NCBI RefSeq assembly: GCF_000835495.1
Contig: NW_015622543.1
Coordinates: forward strand, 1,782,239-1,846,238
Reading direction: 5' to 3'
DNA from: Cladophialophora immunda
Lineage: Eukaryota > Ascomycota > Eurotiomycetes > Chaetothyriales > Herpotrichiellaceae
DNA: 64,000 nucleotides
Shown here piece by piece: positions 32,462-44,126 of this stretch; position 1 is the stretch's first letter, and each line of letters opens with the position of its first letter. A model generated the notes under the pieces. The model saw only the letters and a program-made list of their open reading frames with translations. It had not been told where the DNA came from and did not search any database. Position numbers and translations under genes: made by a program.

Positions 32462-34130
32462 CTACTTGAGCATGACCCGCAAACCCTTCGAATCTACAGC
32501 GGGAAATGGAGAAAAGTAGTCGTGTTCAATCTCAATATCCTTCCTCGTCGTCTCAAACAGTTCGGCATCAAACTCATAAAAGAAACTTGCAATGGTCAGA
32601 TAGAGATTCATGATTGCAAGTTCCTTGCCGATGCAGCTCCTCCCACCACGTCCAAAAGGAACAAAGTACTTCTCGAGCCTTTTCAGTTCCTCGCCAGTCA
32701 CCAGCCACCGTTCGGGTTTGAATGACAATGGTTCGGGATACACTTGCTCAAAGGTATGGTTGCTTCGAATCGCCATGCTGATGACTGTCCCAGGAGGTAG
32801 CTCATACGAGCTGTACGTATACGCCTGTCGAGGATTCACTCTCGCGAGTCGGCCCGAAACGCTGCATGCAATCCGCAATCCTTCATTGATCACTGCAGTA
32901 AGGTAAGGCAGACGTTGCAGCGTGCTGTAATCGGTCAAAGGGTCTCCTTTCCCCTTGGATGCTTCAACCGCTCCAGCCAACTCTGCCTTAAGGCGGCGAA
33001 GTTTGTCCGGGTTGGCGAGAACATGGAATGTAATGGTCTCCAGAGTATTTCCGGTGGTCTCACTCCCGGCGCCGACTAATGTGCGGGCTTCTTGCGTGAT
33101 TCTGTCCACAGTCTTGTCGCTCTCTGGAATGGCGTCCGAGTTAATGATGCCATCAAGCACGGATTTGTCGCTTCGTTTCTCTGCATGCAGAGCATCCGCC
33201 GCCTGTCGCGCCAAATCCTGAACGGGGTCAGTTCCCAGCCAAGAACAACTCGGATACAACCATACTGTCTGGAAGTCAAAAGCCATCACTCCTCCTTCCG
33301 TCGAGGTAGCTGCGACAAGCCATCTCGGCATCCGCATAAATATAGGAATGATGATTGGAATATGACGGTGCCATGCGGCAATGTGAGAGATGACACGCGC
33401 CTGGCGATTGTAGTCATCGGCGAAGTCAATTGAATCAAGGAGATTGAAGGCTTTCGGCATGCAACTGTGTACTGTCAGGGTGATGTTTCTGGACCAAACC
33501 TCCAGTCTCGGCAAGAACTCACTAATTGGTGACAGAGTCGGCAGCAAGGCAGCGAAAGGCATTGGAAAGATTGACGGGCTTTCCCTCATCACGCATACTC
33601 TTCAGACGCTGGCAAAGCTGGGACACCTTTTCCCGCGAAGATGATTCCAGGTTTGAGATGGCTGAGGTTGCAAAGAATCGACTCATCGCCTTTCGCCTGG
33701 CACGATGGAGGTCGACATTGGAGGTGCCAAAGCCAGCATCCTTCGACGCGATGAAAGCATAGTACCAGGGATCTTTATCCAGGCGGCTAGTCACATTGTA
33801 GAATTCGTCGAAAAAGTCCGGGTCATGAATATGGACCTCGTTGGGGCCTATCCGTACAATGGGTCCTGCGAACTAGTTGGTGACCGCCGCAAAACCTCTG
33901 TATAACGGCATACCATATTGTTTATGGAGTTCTTCAATCTTGAATACAAACTTTCCACCCTGGATACAATCATAATAGAAGTCATAAAAGCGAGAGATCG
34001 CTGCAGCTTTCGGCCCAGGTATCTTGGAGAGGGGATGGAAGAACAAGCGATAGATAACGAGTATTGCAAGGCCGCCCAAGCTTGCCAATACCAATAGACC
34101 AGCGAGACTCGAGTACGAGATGACAGCCAT
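32462..34130 (-). CDS. Cytochrome P450 monooxygenase
   Basis: Three exons (34130-33914, 33865-33523, 33464-32462) encode 520 residues, the normal length for a microsomal fungal P450. The N-terminal anchor (about residues 7-27) is followed by the HPLSKIPGPK hinge. The first exon junction gives GPIVRIGPNEVHIHDPDFFDEFY, a standard fungal P450 block. The I-helix oxygen-binding motif is AGSETTGNT, the K-helix ExxR is EGLR, and the heme loop FGRGGRSCIG has the thiolate Cys at residue 464. The sequence style (VNPRQAYTYSSYELPPGTVISM) resembles trichodiene-oxygenase-like secondary-metabolism P450s. Introns are 48 and 58 bases. It is divergent from a LaeA-like methyltransferase gene, so tailoring of a small molecule is possible; no core synthase is present in the window. 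Confidence 0.92.
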
Positions 34131-35783
34131 ACCTGGGCCGTGGATTATCCGTCCTCAGGGCGCACTTCTGATGGCATATCAAGTACGGAGGATGAAGGAC
34201 AGCAGAATATCCTTGTGCAAAGGGTTGAAATTGCTTCACATGCGGGTGCAGCCTGTGCGGACGGAGTGGTTCACGGTTTGGGCGATAGCGTGCACTTCTG
34301 GAGACGCTCCGGTTCCCCATTCTCGAGACAGAAGGACACAGGAAGCGAACTGCCTATCTTGGGAGTTCAGGCCGGGATGCAGGGTTGGTGTGCAGACTTT
34401 CGCTTAAGGACAGGGGCCTGCGGTCAAGGCATGATGGAGGGCCGCAGAATTCGAGAGTCTGCGAGCAGGTGGTTAGCTGCATCTCACCAAACAGAGGCAC
34501 CAAAAGGGGAACGATGTGCCTGCAAGAGTGATGGCCAGCAGGATGCTTGGGATGTGCTTCTCCAAGAAGATAAGAGAACGTGCCGAACCGCGGAAGAGCG
34601 TTCAAGACGCCAAATCTGTCTTCTCATCTGCAATCGACAATGGGCATGGGGCTCTCTCGGAGAGGGCTCTACTGAGTGGTACACCAGGCACATCGAATCC
34701 ACAGGTAAGGTACCTGGCATGGTGTTCTCGGAGGCCCAAGTCCCGATCTCAATTCGAGAGTAGTTGAGGTGGTTGGTGGTTGGTGGTGGAGGTGAGTGAA
34801 CGCTGCACCCATCGACGGTGGTGGCCGCACAAGCATCCACGCCTGCGCCCACCAACCACGATTGCACCAAGCACCACACCACTCTCACTCTCACCACTCT
34901 CACTACATCGCCCCGCTGTTCACCAGCTTGGAAATCAAAGTCACTGGCAATGGCACAATACTCTAGGTGCTGCATATTCCGCATAAGGGCGGGTCTTCTT
35001 AGAGGTACCCAGTACTTCCTGCGCTCCCGTCATCCTTGCCGAACAAGCCTCTCCCTCTCGCCCACTCTGCAGCGAGATGCATCTTTCTTCCTTAGGAAGT
35101 TGGACGGTGGTCCACTCATAGCTGGGAGGCTATCTTTTCCGGAATTACAACTCGCAAATATGTGGGACGACAGCCATGTGCAATGTGCGCACCGCGAACT
35201 CCCGCAGCAACGGCGCTCCTCAATATCAGCATCCGTTACTTCCTGCAGACGAACCGATTCGATTCGATCATCTAGCGCCACAAACGCAACGCTCTAGAAG
35301 GACAATCGACACAAGAGCCATTCTGCCACGCGAGTTCCCCACTAAGTGGAGGGTTGAACAACCCGGGGCAGTGTGCCTGTCCTTCACAACAACACCCACA
35401 GGGACGCCCTTAACGGCGAACGTTGGGGCAGCGACTATGGCTGATCAGTGCTTACGAGCCATCGCGTCAAGCTGCTCGCCCATCACCTTCAGGTGTGTGA
35501 ACAGGTTTTCTATTCGCCCGTCCGTCGACGCTGCTTATCCGTCACCCAATTTTTGGTGGAGCCGGCATGTCTGAGACTGCAAAGGGCGCAGAAAGCCGCT
35601 CAGGATCTGGGACCTGCTGGCCCGCATTTATGTGCAGGCTGAGATACCTGGCCCCAGTCTGATAATCTCTTCTGTCGCGCTTTCCTTCCCTCTAGATCTC
35701 TTGATCGTTGCATACGAGGCGCCAGCAACATGAACCGCGCTCTTCTGGAGCCTGGAACCACGGCCGTTTGAGAAATAGTCTTC
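34131..35783. promoter_or_regulatory. Long divergent intergenic region between P450 and methyltransferase genes
   Basis: About 1.65 kb separate the two start codons. Plus-strand frames at 34140-34763 and 35176-35574 are open but show no known domain and overlap frames on the other strand, so I do not call a gene. A short gene hidden here cannot be excluded. Confidence 0.4.
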
Positions 35784-37071
35784 ATGGCGGCCGGCGGTGA
35801 CACCGATTCTGCTTATGCTGAAAGCATAGGCGCCTATTCCGAGAATACTTCTGCGTCTTCGAGCGTATTTGACTTTCAGTACGAGAATGGCCGCCGGTAC
35901 CATTCCTACAAGGCCGGGCAGTATTTTGCTCCCAATGACGAGCAAGAGCAGGAAAGACTCGACCTTCTTCACCACGTTCAGTCCATGGTTCTCGGCGGAG
36001 AGCTCTACAAAGCACCGATCAAGACGCCCCAACGCATTCTCGACATAGGCACCGGCACTGGAATTTGGTTCGTCTAGCCTATCGGCCCACAAATCCATTG
36101 TTCTCCAGCTGATTCCTCGCCCAGGGCAATCCAGATGGCCGACAATTTCCCCATGGCAGAGGTTGTCGCCACGGATTCATCCCCGATTCAGCCGACTTGG
36201 ATCCCGCCCAATCTGGAATTTCTCATAGACGACTGCGAATCAGAGTGGACGTTCCAGCGCGGGTTTGATTTTATTCGTCTTGGACATATGGTAGGTCGAT
36301 GTTCAACCCATTGGTGTTTCCGAGCTTGGTCAAATCATGGAGCAAGCAAACATTCAACGGCACCATCATCTGGACCTAACTGATGTGAGACTACAGGGCG
36401 GCAGTATAGCGGACTGGGAAAAGCTATTTCAGCAGTGCATAGAACACCTCAGACCAGGGGGATGGGTCGAAATCATCGATTTTGAAGGTGAGGAGGCGAA
36501 TGCGGTGCCAAGCAGAACGACCCTATTGACCTAGAGGTACAGCATGGGGCAGCACGGACGATAATAGTCTTCCTGAACATTCATTCTGGCATACGGTATG
36601 ATTTCAAGCATCGATCTTGGGAGCAGCGACCGAGGCTGACTCTCCATGTCAGTGGCAAACCGAACTCAGCAACGCGGCAGAGAAATTCGGCCGCACAATG
36701 AACATAAGCCCACAAATCAAGGGTCTGGTGGACCGAGCAGGGTTTCAAGATGTGGTCCACGAAGTTCACAAGGTAAGATGGCAACTGCTTTTGTAGAGAG
36801 ACCTAATGCAGTTGTCCAGGTTCCACTGTCCCCATGGCCCAAAGAGCCCCGTCGAAAGAATTTGGGTGTAAATATGAACATGATAATGACCGAAGCAATG
36901 CAAGCTTACAGTCTGGCACTGTTCACCAGAGTACTGTGCTGGGAGCCTGCAGAAGTCGAGGTCCTCCTGGCTGGGGCAAGAAGAGATCTGAACAACCCTG
37001 ATTACCATTTGTATACTCGATTGCATGTTGTTTACGGGAGGAAGCCGCCACGACCAGCGCCGGCGCCTTGA
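35784..37071 (+). CDS. LaeA-like SAM-dependent methyltransferase
   Basis: Six exons (35784-36067, 36125-36290, 36397-36487, 36537-36595, 36653-36772, 36820-37071) encode 323 residues. The N-terminal block ENGRRYHSYKAGQYFAPNDE with QERLDLLHH is the signature of the LaeA-like group. SAM motif I is ILDIGTGTGIWAIQMAD, formed across the first intron; the acidic residue of motif II is in VVATDSSPIQP, and the later motif is LRPGGWVEIIDFEG. All junctions keep one frame, and every intron is short with GT-AG borders. LaeA itself is a nuclear regulator of secondary metabolism and development; close paralogues in clusters methylate small molecules. Being one gene of a divergent pair with a P450 favours the second, but this is inference. 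Confidence 0.85.
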
Positions 37072-38138
37072 GAGATATCAAAAGTTCTGGGATGGGCAAA
37101 AAGGCAATGTCTGTTTACAGGAATCAACGGTGGCTGGTGGGATCTCCGTTGCAGTTTTGGAGAGACAGCCACGTGGAGGAAGGAGCCTTGGGTAATGGGA
37201 TCTCTCTGGGATATTGCGCGGGAAATGCTTTGTGCTCTGGGTGTTGTTCGTCTTGCAAGGGAAGAAAGATGGCGTTACGAACGGGTGGTAATAGTGCAGC
37301 AGTTTGTAGCGGTGCAAAGAATAGGGTGTGATTGAATAGCCCCGTCCCCGCCAATAAAGCACATATGCGGTGCATCCTTTTCCCTTCTGTTTGGTTTTGA
37401 TTGATCAGCAAACCCAGCATTGTCTGTCCTCCACCTCCGACCCCCTCGCTATACCCGTTGACCGTCACCTCCAATTCCCCACCAAGCAACACAAGCATTC
37501 GTTCTGTATCTTGTCCAGGCTCAACGCCGGCCGAATTGTGCAACGACTCGCTGTGCTCGGTAGATGATGCTAAAGTCCGGCCCCGGCCAAGAAACCGCCC
37601 AGAGTCCCAGACACGTTGCTGACTGATGAAATATTCACTTATCCGCTGAATATAGGTACCTGATAAGATGATCCCGGCGTTAAGGGGGTGTCTGTCATAC
37701 ACGCGGGCCTTGGCTTTTGCGTATGATCGTTGGCCAGCCTGTTAGTTGCGTATCCAGCGTGCAAGTGTCGGAACGTTCCTCCTGGTTACTAATTGCCTGG
37801 CCTGACTGTGTCTTTCTTTCAAAGGGACCGATGGTGGGTGGAGCAGAGCTGGAGGGCTAAAAGGCAAGAGGATGCACAGGTGAGTCGGTATTTAAGGGAC
37901 ACTCGATACTCCATGCTCGAATGTGTTCCAATTCTTTTCCCCCTGAGCTTGAACTGTGTGGTCTACATACATATGCTTTGTCAGTTGACTTGTGGAATAG
38001 AGCGACGACGCGGGATCTATTCTGTCTACACCTCGATACCTATACCAACCCAGGGCTGAACTCTCTCAGCATTAAACGTCAAGGGGGAAAAGGAGAAGCA
38101 TCTTGTCGCAGCCCAAACAAAGCCCGTGACTACCTACC
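37072..38138. other. Intergenic region
   Basis: Just over 1 kb between two plus-strand genes. No gene is supported; it should hold the methyltransferase 3' flank and the promoter of the NmrA-like gene. Confidence 0.45.
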
Positions 38139-38819
38139 ATGGCATCCCAAGACCACGACCACCAAACGGCCCAGCTCCCGCCGCGGACAAAGTCCATCCT
38201 GGTCCTGGGCGCCGGCGAACTAGGCCTGGCCATCCTGGACGCCATCCTCGCGCACCGCAGCTTCTCGCCCGCCACCTCGCGCCTGACCCTGCTGGTCCGG
38301 CCGCGCAGCCTGCACCACCCGACGCCGGCACAGCAGGCGCAGCAGGCCGTCCTGCGCTCGCGCGGGCTCGCGGCCATCGTCGCGGCCGACATCGAGGCGT
38401 CTTCGCAGGCCCAGCTGGCCGCGCTGTTCGCGCCCTTCACCGCCGTGATCCACGCCGGCGGCATGGCCCTGCCCCCTGGCACCGTCACCAAGGTCACCCG
38501 CGCGGTGCTCGCGGCGGGTGTGCCCTACTACGTCCCCTGGCAGCACGGGGTCGACTACGACGTCATCGGCCGCGCGGGCGGGCAGGGCATGTTCAGCGAG
38601 CAGATTGGCGTGCGGGAGCTGCTGAGGGCGCAGCGGAGTGAGAGTCCAACGACAGGGACGAAAACGAAGACGGACTGGGTGATTCTCAGCTGCGGCATCT
38701 TTATGAGTTTCTTGTTCGAGGACTTCTGGGGCGTGGTTAGGAGGGTACCATCTCCCTCTCCATCTGCACCTGCACCTGCACCGGGGATCGAAAACAACAC
38801 AAACGCGAGCGGTCAAGAT

Positions 38820-38852
<33 letters not shown>

Positions 38853-39293
38853 CAGGGAAAGACCCAGATCCAAATCACGGCGCTCAACTCGTGGGACGAC
38901 CTGATCACCGCCACCACGGCCGAGGACATTGGCAAATGCACGGCCGCGCTGCTCTTTACGCCTGACTCTCCCGTGAACACCCCCGTCTACATTGCGGGGG
39001 ACACGCTGACGTACGGCGCGTTCGCGGACACGATCGAGCGCATCGTCGCCCCGGCGGGCATGGAGGTCATCCGCCAGGTGTGGCCGCTCAGCCAGCTCAG
39101 GGCCGAGAGCGAGGCCGACCCGGCGGACATGATCAAGCGGTACCGCGTGGTCTTCGCCGAGGGGAGGGGGCTGAGTTGGCCCAAGGAGCGGACGTGGAGT
39201 GAAAGCCAGGGCATCGCGATGGTTGGGGTGGACGAATACGCCCGCGGGTTTTTTGGCGCGGACGGCGGCCGGGGGTCGACAGCGGCATCATAG
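38139..39293 (+). CDS. NmrA-like/isoflavone-reductase-like NAD(P)-binding protein
   Basis: Single-exon gene of 384 residues. The dinucleotide-binding loop is ILVLGAGELGLAI (about residues 19-31), followed by a basic LLVRPRSLHH where NADP(H) enzymes bind the phosphate. The middle and C-terminal parts (YVPWQHGVDYDVIG, WVILSCGIFMSFLFEDFWG, TAEDIGKCTAALLF, YIAGDTLTYGAFADTIERI) fit the atypical SDR family that includes isoflavone reductases and the redox sensor NmrA. There is no YxxxK catalytic pair in the classical place. The inserted loop at about residues 205-250 contains nine alanines encoded by a CAG run. The coding sequence is very GC-rich at third positions. It could be an enzyme on an aromatic ketone or a redox-sensing regulator. 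Confidence 0.8.
38821..38850 (+). repeat. (CAG)10 microsatellite inside coding sequence
   Basis: Ten perfect CAG triplets, read in frame as GCA and giving a run of nine alanines in the NmrA-like protein. Length variation between strains would be expected and would be frame-neutral. Confidence 0.9.
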
Positions 39294-39700
39294 CTGACGA
39301 CGACGAGATCACCTGGCGTTCGACAGGGCGCGGTACCGGTGGCGACGATGGGCTGAGATCGCGCCTATGTGATAACAATGAGAGGTTCACGTTTGTGTAG
39401 ATATAGACAATGAATGCATGGGGCGTCGGACAGCGCTGTAATGTTCTTTCTCCGACAACCTACAGCTTTGTGAACACCGCGCGCGATGTATGCAAATGCT
39501 CGTCGACGACGATGTTTACGGGGTAGAAGAGAGGAACGCGTCTGTTGTAAAAACAATCATTTTGATTGTGTCATTGTGACACCTCGTGTCACGTCCTGTC
39601 TAAAAAGACAGGCGGGCTATCCACGCCGAAAAAAAAAGACCACCACCACCACCACCCACACCCACCCCTCTTCCACCCCCTCCTCCCTGCCGGAGCGCCC
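39294..39700. other. Convergent intergenic region
   Basis: About 400 bases between the ends of the NmrA-like gene (plus) and the mucin-like membrane protein gene (minus). An A-run and CCA/CAC-rich tract lie near 39629-39670. No gene is seen. Confidence 0.5.
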
Positions 39701-40657
39701 TCACTCGCGCAGGTTCTCGACGCCGCCGCGCCGCCGAACCACCCGATCGACGACCGCCTCCTCCGGGCGAGTGACGACGACGGTCGACCCCGAGAACTGC
39801 CGAGGGCGCGTTCTCGGGCGACAGATCGTGTTGCTGCTGCTCGGAGTCGGGGTCGCGAACGGGTTCCGGCCCACCTTGTCCTCGTCGAACGCGCTCATCT
39901 GCGCCCGGATCCAGTCGTTGTGGTCTTGTCGGAACCAGCGGGCCCGCTGCTCCAGGCGGTCCGCCCGCTGGCGCTCCAGACGACGGGTCCTCAGCCAGTA
40001 TCCCACGGCGCCGCCGATGGCGACGAGGAACAGCCCCAGCGGGGGCGCCACGATCGCGGCAATCTTCTGGGCGTGGCTCAGCGACTTGCGCTGGCCGGCC
40101 CCCGGCCCGGATGCTGCCGTGGTAAGAGGCGTTGGCACAGGAGACGTGGTCACTCCAAGGTTGCTTGTGGTTGAACTTGCAGAGGTGTAGCTGTTGCCGG
40201 TAGGTATTGCGCTTGGAGACGCGGGCAAAGGAGAGACCGTGATCGTGGTAAGAGGGACGATCGGAGGAGAGACCGACGACGAGGAGGTCGAAAGCGCACC
40301 AGTCGTGGCATTGCTGCTCTGCAGAGTCGAGGTTGTACTGACATTGGTGACTGTAAGAGTGACGGTTTCAATTGGAGGAGCCAACACCGTAGGCATCGCA
40401 GCGCTTGGTAAGACGAAGGTGGACAGGGTCAAAGGTAAGCCAGCTGGAGTCAGGAAAGGTGGAGGCGCGGCAGTTGCCAGAGTCAAAGACTTGGTGGGCA
40501 GATTGGCGAAGAAGTCATCGCTGCTGCTGGTTTGGGCTGAGGTGTTCACTGTGGCGAAGATGCCAACACCATGGAATGGTGGAGGCTCTGCGGTCTGAAT
40601 GGCGAAGCCACACAAGACTGCCACGAAAAGTGCCGTGATCAAGGTTGAGGTTCTCAT
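39701..40657 (-). CDS. Ser/Thr-rich single-pass membrane protein, Wsc/Mid2-like architecture
   Basis: Single-exon gene of 318 residues from the ATG at 40657. It has an N-terminal signal peptide (STLITALFVAVLCGFAIQTA), then about 170 residues very rich in Ser, Thr, Pro and Ala that should be O-mannosylated. One transmembrane helix follows (IAAIVAPPLGLFLVAIGGAV), then a basic stop-transfer segment (RTRRLERQRADRLEQRARWFRQ) and a cytosolic tail of about 90 residues. This layout is that of fungal cell-wall stress sensors such as Mid2 and the Wsc proteins, but no WSC cysteine domain is present and no family-specific motif is recognised. The name describes architecture only; the ligand and pathway are unknown. 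Confidence 0.72.
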   Translation of the reverse strand: MRTSTLITALFVAVLCGFAIQTAEPPPFHGVGIFATVNTSAQTSSSDDFFANLPTKSLTLATAAPPPFLTPAGLPLTLSTFVLPSAAMPTVLAPPIETVTLTVTNVSTTSTLQSSNATTGALSTSSSSVSPPIVPLTTITVSPLPASPSAIPTGNSYTSASSTTSNLGVTTSPVPTPLTTAASGPGAGQRKSLSHAQKIAAIVAPPLGLFLVAIGGAVGYWLRTRRLERQRADRLEQRARWFRQDHNDWIRAQMSAFDEDKVGRNPFATPTPSSSNTICRPRTRPRQFSGSTVVVTRPEEAVVDRVVRRRGGVENLRE

Positions 40658-41548
40658 GGTTGCTGGTCAAGAAGAGGTCTATAAGTGAATTTGAGCTGAG
40701 GTGCCTATGACAAAGCTGTTAACTCCTATCCTGATGTGAAGATGAAAGAGACTCACTGTTTGGACCTGTTGTCTTCTGAGAGGGCTGGACACCACGCAAA
40801 CTCTTCCCTATCTTTAGGAACTCGCTCGTAGGCAGAACGGTTGATGTCCTGGTATGTGTACAAGTGACAGTGTCGAGTCGAGTTGAGTAGAGGTTGAGAG
40901 TTTGGTAAGAGTTTGGTCTGAGAAATCTGAGCCTGAGCTATGGCACAGGTCAGTAACTTCATACATCGACGACAAAACACAGGAATGAGCTTATTCAGTA
41001 ATGTCCTCTCAGCAGGCAATCTCTGAAAGGCATGACAGCGATCGCTTGACTGGGGCAAAACCGTTGAGAAGGCCAGACACGTACCAGGTTGACTGTAGCC
41101 TTGTTGTCAGAGCAGCCAGGGACTGTCGCTGTCGCTCAAGTGATGACGAGGTTCTTTGAATGAAGTTCAGGTGATGAATGGCGAGATGAGAGATGATGAA
41201 GAAGACGGAAAGGTGAGTGATGGTAGAGAATTCAAAGAAGGTCAAAACTCGACTCCAGGCAGAGGGCGCGGCAGAAAAGTCGTGCTAACGTGGGCGACGG
41301 GCAGAAAACTCCGTCGACGACGACAGTGAATATCTCTCGGCGCCGAGACGCCGAGGAGATGATGTCGTCGTCGACGGGGGTGGAGGGCGCGGAGCGCGTT
41401 ATTTATATACCATGATTCTGTGAGTGAACAGGACGGAGGAGGAAGATTTTCTATCCAGGAGATCAAAGAGCAGATATTTAAAGACGCTAAGACCGTGGAC
41501 GCCAAGCGGCAATCGCCAGTGAGGAACATCACCGTTGTCTTCACGCAA
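40658..41548. other. Intergenic region
   Basis: About 890 bases between two minus-strand genes. It holds the promoter of the mucin-like gene and the 3' flank of erg4. No gene is supported. Confidence 0.5.
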
Positions 41549-43384
41549 CTAGAATACATACTATGAAGCTGTTAGCATCAGGATGGAGGATATGGAAGGT
41601 TGTCCGACTCACAGGGATGAACAGGTATGGGACTTGTCGCTCATACTCTTCCCAAGCCTTGCCGTACTTCTTCCGGCATTTTTGGATGTCTCGCGTGGCC
41701 CGGTGGATAATCATGGCCGTGAAGAAGAGAGGATAAAACCACGGGAAGGGTGATTTGTAGCCTGTCACGGCTCCCCAAGAAAGGGCGAAGAAGAGATCGC
41801 AAGTGTAATGGATCTTCCTCGCGTAGCCATCTGCCAAAGCATTAGTCAAGCAAGCAACGTGCACCGCAGACCACTTACACCAGCCGTCCGCAAGAATCGT
41901 TCCTCCATCCTCTGATCGGATGACCTTGGGGTTCTCAACCGTCTGCCAGGGTAGCTGTGGAAATGCTTTCCGGGTAATGGCACCACCCGATTCCTTTGTC
42001 CGGAAGCGGTTCTTCTGGCTGTTTGTGGTATCCCAAACCCAGTAGACAAACAGGTAGGCCACATACAAAGCAGCAAGCGCATATTTGTTCCACACATAGG
42101 TGCTTGGAGCGTGGTTGGCCAGGAAGATGGTGCAATGGCAGTAGGTCAGGGGCACGCCGGCCATGTTCCAGAAGATCAGCATAAAGCCCCATTTTTCGTA
42201 ATACATATCCCAGGTTGGGACAATGAGTTCTTCGCCTTTGCTGCACGCATTTGCGTATAGAAAGTGCGCCATGACCAAGAATCCGACCTCGCCCGAGACG
42301 TGTCCGTAAAGCTCATATTGCCGTGCAGCCGTTCCCAACGAGAGGAGGAAAAGGATGTACCAAGGCATGCGAACCTCAAAAAACATCTTGAAGTCGAGAG
42401 TCCCAAACATGCGGGGATTCAGTTCCGCACCCATGAAGAAATCGTACATCAAGTACCCCGTCATCCGGTGCTGCTTGCCGCGATAAATGGCTGAAGCGTA
42501 TGCGATGATTGCCACAGCGAAGGCGGAAATGATCGCCACGGACATCAGGGGCCCAAACTCGTCAATGATGGTGTAGAGCTTGAAGAGGCCAGAAAAATGA
42601 AGACCCAGGGCGACAATGATGGTGGCCCACCAAGACCACATTCCACTGCAGTAGTAATCCAATCTGCGTCCGTTCTCATGAGGCAAGGGTTTGCCCTTGG
42701 TCCAGATGCCCGGCATCAAGCAATAACAGGCGCTCTCGAAGATGCAGAAGACCCAGTATATGACCCAGGCTTTTGTTGACGGCCATGCACCATAGTACGC
42801 CATGCGGAAGAGCCCATAGAAGAACTCTTTTAGAGACTCGCCCTCTCTCGGAGTAGGAAACTTGCCATCGTAGTATGTTGCACCGATCCACATGTAGTAC
42901 ATCAACAACGGGAAGCCGACCATCATCGCAGTCACGCCCAATGACCCTCCAAATTCGAGATGCCCGGATGCATCGACCCTGGGGTCCATTCCAGGGCGCC
43001 ATCCGTCCACCAGTCGTTCAGCAGAGACCTTCTCTTGACTTTCTGTCTTGGTGATGTGCCCATTCGCCGTCGGCTTGATGTGCCCATTGGCATGTCCATT
43101 GGCATGTCCATTCATTGCTTCCGGTTCCACACTCTTGACGCGTCGCGTTGCAGCGGCCACCGTGTCATCGTCGTCCTGAAGCCGGGAAGAGACTTGCGCG
43201 CCATGATCGTCGACAACGGCAAGGGATTTACGCGGTCGAGGCTTCCCGTACGTGCCAGGGGTTTCGACATAATCCGGACGCACTGTTTTTCTGCGGTGAA
43301 TTAGTACCTGCGCACCGCACACGATTTCTGGTTTGGGGTCCCATACCGGGGCGTTTTACCCGCCTGCGTGCGGGTGACTGTCAT
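41549..43384 (-). CDS. erg4: Sterol C-24(28) reductase, last step of ergosterol synthesis
   Basis: Four exons (43384-43347, 43290-41879, 41830-41613, 41560-41549) encode 559 residues. Erg4 reduces the 24(28) double bond of ergosta-5,7,22,24(28)-tetraenol with NADPH in the ER membrane. Multiple membrane helices and the blocks [26 protein letters not shown]-type loop ([13 protein letters not shown]), [12 protein letters not shown] and [15 protein letters not shown] identify the sterol reductase family. The first exon is only 38 bases ([13 protein letters not shown]), spliced by GTATGG to an acceptor preceded by TACTAAT. The last exon is only 12 bases and supplies YVF and the stop, restoring the expected end. 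The 48-base intron 41831-41878 has no stop and keeps frame. The first 100 residues hold repeated NGHANGH-type sequence. Confidence 0.93.
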
Positions 43385-44126
43385 GCTGAAAGGAGCGTGC
43401 GCATAAGAATAAACTACAAGAATGAGCGACTATACGCGACAAAAGAAGGGGCAGCCCTCGGAAAGTGAGCGGCGGAGGTGATGGGACGGTGGTACGAGGC
43501 GGAATGAGAGGATTTTTGGGCATTGGAATTCCGACTCGGCGCACATCAACAATTTTCCCCTTCCGTCCACCAGTCCACCACGTGCAACCCAACTGATGTA
43601 CGAGTATTATGACCAAAATGCTACTATTTTTATTGTGGATGGCCAGTCCCTTCGCCAATCTCGCGCCCCAAAGTCTAACGACCTGGGGATGAATTCTATT
43701 GAGATGCTCTGTTGATGGAGTTTGATACGCGGCGTGCACGTCGACTTCGCGGTTGGATACATCAGACCAACCTCAGGGGCACTTCGGATGCCGAGCAATC
43801 AACTGATATCCATTCCTATGACTGTTTGCAGCGGCATTGATCGATTGATTGCAGCTATATACCGGGACTAACTGTGTTGTATCTCTTCATATCCACATAT
43901 ACGAAGAGAATCGCTTGAAAAAGGATCACCAACAAAGACTTTCGAAAAGATCCAAAACATGCCTGTGCCTGCTTGCCATGCCGAAGGTGGGCGTATATGT
44001 TGTAGTAGATAGATTTCAAGATGGGTTCGTTCGTCACATTTGTCCCTTTTCGCTTATGCTCACATCGCCAGCCAACTCAGCATTGGCCTGCGCCCAAATT
44101 CCAGCCATCCATTACAAATGCACGCT
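43385..44126. other. Intergenic region
   Basis: Upstream region of erg4 and 3' flank of the chitinase gene. Nothing else is seen; sterol-responsive elements could be present but none was identified with confidence. Confidence 0.5.

Noticed and set aside
34140..34763. 207-codon frame between P450 and methyltransferase
   Set aside because: No ATG-based start with a known domain; low-quality composition and competing frames on the other strand.
38126..38641. 171-codon frame overlapping the NmrA-like gene
   Set aside because: Alternative frame of a GC-rich gene; Arg/Pro/Ala-rich without structure.
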